From contig JAILWY010000004.1 in the NCBI GenBank assembly GCA_022113835.1, positions 5,707,501-5,771,500 on the forward strand: a DNA stretch of 64,000 nucleotides, read 5' to 3'. Below are positions 63,001 through 64,000 of this stretch, piece after piece. Made by a program: the position numbers and the translations under genes. The stretch comes from Atopsyche davidsoni (lineage: Eukaryota > Arthropoda > Insecta > Trichoptera > Hydrobiosidae). The notes beneath the pieces were generated by a model. The model worked only from the letters and a program-made list of their open reading frames with translations. It had not been told where the DNA came from and ran no database searches. Each line of letters starts with the position of its first letter. Position 1 is the first letter of the stretch.

Positions 63001-63966
63001 CGACTCTTGTTGACTTCATGCGTACCCACCCCTAATCTAATGCGTTATTGTTGAAAAAAAATACTTGGTGCCTTCTTTATACAAGCAGTCATCAAGAATG
63101 CACTATATGAGCATAGTACACTGTGGAAAACAGACAATAAAAATTGTCCCTCATAAGCAATCTACAATTCTACTTAATATCAAGGATGTTACATACCTGC
63201 TTGGTCTTGTTTGTCTTGGTTTTGTTCTCTACAGTGAAGGTTTGGTTAGTTGCTAATGTGGGAGATGCAGCTATGTCAGTCTGCAGATCCATTTTACTGT
63301 TGGGGGCCTCGTCGGCCTGGGCTTGGGAGACAGAATCAGTGACAGCTACCTGTCCCTCCATGGCCTCGGGTTTCCCGGAAGAGCTGATGCCACTATCGTT
63401 AGAGCCACGTTTCTTATCACCAGCATCCAGAAGAATCTCACTGAAATGTCAACACATATTCAATTTAAATTTTTAAAAGTATACATTGATTCGCTGTGGA
63501 AAGATGTAGCAACAAGTTAGTGTCATGTCACAATGCCGCCGCATGTGACTTAAGCAAAATAAAACCAATTGTACCTATCCACAAACTAGTTAGGTAACAC
63601 TGTGATTATATATAATTTGCTATGGTTTATTTTATGATAATGGTTATTTTCATTTAGAATGCGCAATACGGACTTGCCTAGCATCTTCTAGATAGAGACT
63701 GACTAAGGCCTGCTTATTGCAGCTGGTATTGGTTAGAGCAGAGTGTGCCTAGCGAGCACCTTACACACTCAAACCAACACTAAACTTAAGAATTGCTATT
63801 TTTTTTAATATAGTTTTAATAATCACCGAACAAAAGTAATAGTTATACCATTTTGGTTGTGGCACAGGATCAAGAGAGACGGGTTCAGTTATAACTGCCT
63901 TTCTGGTTCTCTTTGCTCTTTCTTTTGGTTTCTTTGTTTCAATGGCTTCCACTTCAGGAATGTCTT
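47858..63966 (-). CDS. INCENP: Inner centromere protein INCENP (5' end beyond window)
   Basis: Twelve exons join without phase conflict: 63966-63849, 63440-63197, 53892-53724, 52150-52018, 51454-51328, 50904-50755, 50666-50476, 50385-50241, 49291-49125, 48668-48610, 48498-48391 and 48051-47858, about 600 residues to the TAA. INCENP is the scaffold of the chromosomal passenger complex; its C-terminus binds and activates Aurora B at centromeres and the spindle midzone. The C-terminal exon holds the IN-box: FNPDLFEIFPKIDKKK, then TRSSSIVWKTPP, the activation motif (T/S-S-S before VW). Exons 50666-48610 encode a long highly charged helix rich in E, K, R, A and Q, the single alpha-helix/microtubule-binding region. 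Upstream exons carry repeated N[E/Q]TVTI motifs and basic patches. The first visible exon starts at an acceptor, so the N-terminal centromere-targeting, Survivin/Borealin-binding part lies to the right of 63966. Confidence 0.93.
51583..51725 (-). repeat. tRNA-derived SINE, copy 2, with target-site duplication
   Basis: Full-length inverted copy of the SINE at 1258-1403. On the minus strand it begins GTGGCTCGCTAGCATAGTTGG (A-box region), has a B-box derivative (TTTGAATCCC) and ends TGTACTTAATCATAC. It is flanked by a perfect 10-bp duplication AAAGGTAAAT at 51573-51582 and 51726-51735, as expected of LINE-mobilised insertion. It lies in an INCENP intron. Confidence 0.8.
52629..53291 (-). mobile_element. 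Non-autonomous hAT transposon, copy A (663 bp)
   Basis: Terminal inverted repeats CATAATTTCCCAAGCT (left) and, read inward from the right end, CAGAGGTTCCCAAAG. They are flanked by an 8-bp target duplication with one mismatch: GTCCACAA (52621-52628) and GTCTACAA (53292-53299). About 130 bp at one end and 80 bp at the other match copy B (61697-62421) in inverse orientation; the centre is unrelated and no transposase is recognisable. It lies in an INCENP intron. Confidence 0.85.
53577..53610. repeat. Perfect 34-bp palindrome
   Basis: TTAATTTCACAAAATAA followed at once by its reverse complement, with no spacer. Intron of INCENP between exons 53892-53724 and 52150-52018. Confidence 0.9.
56129..56353 (+). 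repeat. Direct duplication, two ~89-bp copies
   Basis: Copies at 56129-56216 and 56265-56353, offset 136 bp, sharing CCAATAGTCTCAAAACAGCT, TTTACATACAATAGC and ATATTTGAACTGATGTA with few substitutions. In the large INCENP intron, about 1 kb upstream of the nested gene. Confidence 0.85.
57377..59272 (+). CDS. Beta-1,4-galactosyltransferase family enzyme, probable beta4-GalNAc transferase, nested in INCENP intron
   Basis: Four exons (57377-57825, 58064-58261, 58710-58868, 59086-59272) join in phase to give 330 residues. It is a type II Golgi membrane protein: a basic N-terminus, an uncleaved signal-anchor at about residues 27-40 (RILVVIVILILIL), a short stem and a GT7 catalytic domain. Family motifs: VPYRNRKKHL (exon 1); DVDMLPL with the metal-binding DVD at 187-189 (exon 2); WGGEDDD at 249-255 (exon 3); MIVH, the Met279/His282 metal ligands (exon 4). 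The residue equivalent to Tyr289 of bovine/human B4GALT1, in LPYNSLIGG, is Leu224. In the mammalian enzyme that change confers GalNAc transfer, so UDP-GalNAc is the predicted donor and terminal GlcNAc the acceptor. It lies on the opposite strand within the 9.3-kb INCENP intron 63196-53893. The B4GALT7 type is excluded by motif sequence. Confidence 0.92.
57880..57975 (+). repeat. Probable SINE-related fragment
   Basis: A B-box-like GTTTGAATCCCAC is followed by TTTGAGGATTTTTCTCATCC, which resembles the tail of the SINEs at 1258 and 51583. It lies in intron 1 of the nested glycosyltransferase gene. Diverged, so only a candidate. Confidence 0.4.
58590..58617. repeat. Inverted repeat, 12-bp arms
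   Basis: CAGTTATGTGAC, loop TACT, GTCACATAACTG, in intron 2 of the nested glycosyltransferase. A perfect stem that could form in the transcript. Confidence 0.85.
59902..60087 (+). repeat. Tandem duplication, unit 93 bp
   Basis: The unit starting GCATAACAATTAATATTCCT at 59902 is repeated from 59995 almost unchanged, including TTTTAAGTATGTACACAGCT. It lies downstream of the nested glycosyltransferase stop codon and could be in its 3'UTR. Confidence 0.9.
61697..62421 (+). mobile_element. hAT transposon, copy B, with decayed transposase 3' part (725 bp)
   Basis: Ends CATAGGTTCCCAAAG and, inward from the right, CAGAAGTTCCCAAACT, with a perfect 8-bp target duplication ATCTAGAT at 61689-61696 and 62422-62429. 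From about 61918 the plus strand encodes parts of a hAT (ZBED5-like) transposase: FRKGYQQFWLQRDI, then after a frameshift YPALWTMARRFLIALPSSFL and VERGFSAVAILL, the hAT dimerisation region, then a second frameshift. Inactive internal-deletion derivative, inside an INCENP intron downstream of the nested glycosyltransferase. Confidence 0.9.
62259..62325 (+). mobile_element. Pogo/Tigger-like terminal fragment inside hAT copy B
   Basis: CAGTAAAACCTCGATATAAC, preceded by TA (62257-62258), is typical of the terminal inverted repeat of pogo/Tigger-type Tc1/mariner elements, and a partly repeated AACGGA/ATAACGAA pattern follows. No matching opposite end was found, so it is a fragment or a very short derivative. 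Confidence 0.5.
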
Positions 63967-64000
63967 CTAAAACATTTAAACAAAATTATTTACAAATAAA

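Overview
The window is AT-rich eukaryotic DNA with long introns, tRNA-derived SINEs, non-LTR retrotransposon remnants, hAT transposons and an LTR retrotransposon. Interstitial GGTTA (TTAGG-type) repeats, an invertebrate-type beta-4 glycosyltransferase and a typical metazoan INCENP point to an arthropod, most likely an insect. The order cannot be fixed from the sequence alone. Exon structures below were built by hand from reading frame, GT/AG splice sites and phase continuity.

Layout. (1) 1.5-17.8 kb, minus: a four-pass membrane protein gene with three coding exons visible, its 3' end beyond the left edge, and a GC-rich, C-rich region just upstream of its start. (2) 18.3-31.4 kb: gene-free, AT-rich sequence with LINE fragments, a ~204-bp tandem duplication and a dispersed repeat. 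(3) 31,394-35,391, minus: a complete, very compact Ty3/Gypsy-like LTR retrotransposon. It has identical 119-bp LTRs, an AGATA target duplication, intact gag and pol, and a canonical GGGAAAC -1 frameshift signal followed by a stem-loop. Its gag frame begins inside the 5' LTR. (4) 35.4-39.9 kb: gene-free, with an (AT)n microsatellite. (5) 39,987-44,126, minus: a complete seven-exon cytosolic endo-beta-N-acetylglucosaminidase (ENGase, GH85) gene coding for 730 residues. (6) 47,858 to the right edge, minus: the inner centromere protein INCENP. Twelve consecutive phase-compatible exons run to the IN-box and stop codon; the 5' end lies beyond the window. (7) 57,377-59,272, plus: a complete four-exon beta-1,4-galactosyltransferase-family gene (330 aa) nested antisense in a 9.3-kb INCENP intron.

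The host genes do not form one pathway. INCENP is the scaffold of the chromosomal passenger complex. ENGase trims free cytosolic N-glycans, and the nested transferase builds glycans in the Golgi. The most interesting observations are the architecture of the compact retrotransposon (coding LTR, no recognisable tRNA primer site, minisatellite inside pol, GC-rich in an AT-rich host) and a natural leucine at the donor-specificity position of the nested transferase, which predicts GalNAc transfer. Two related hAT copies with clear 8-bp target duplications lie in different INCENP introns, and a SINE copy with a 10-bp target duplication lies in a third.
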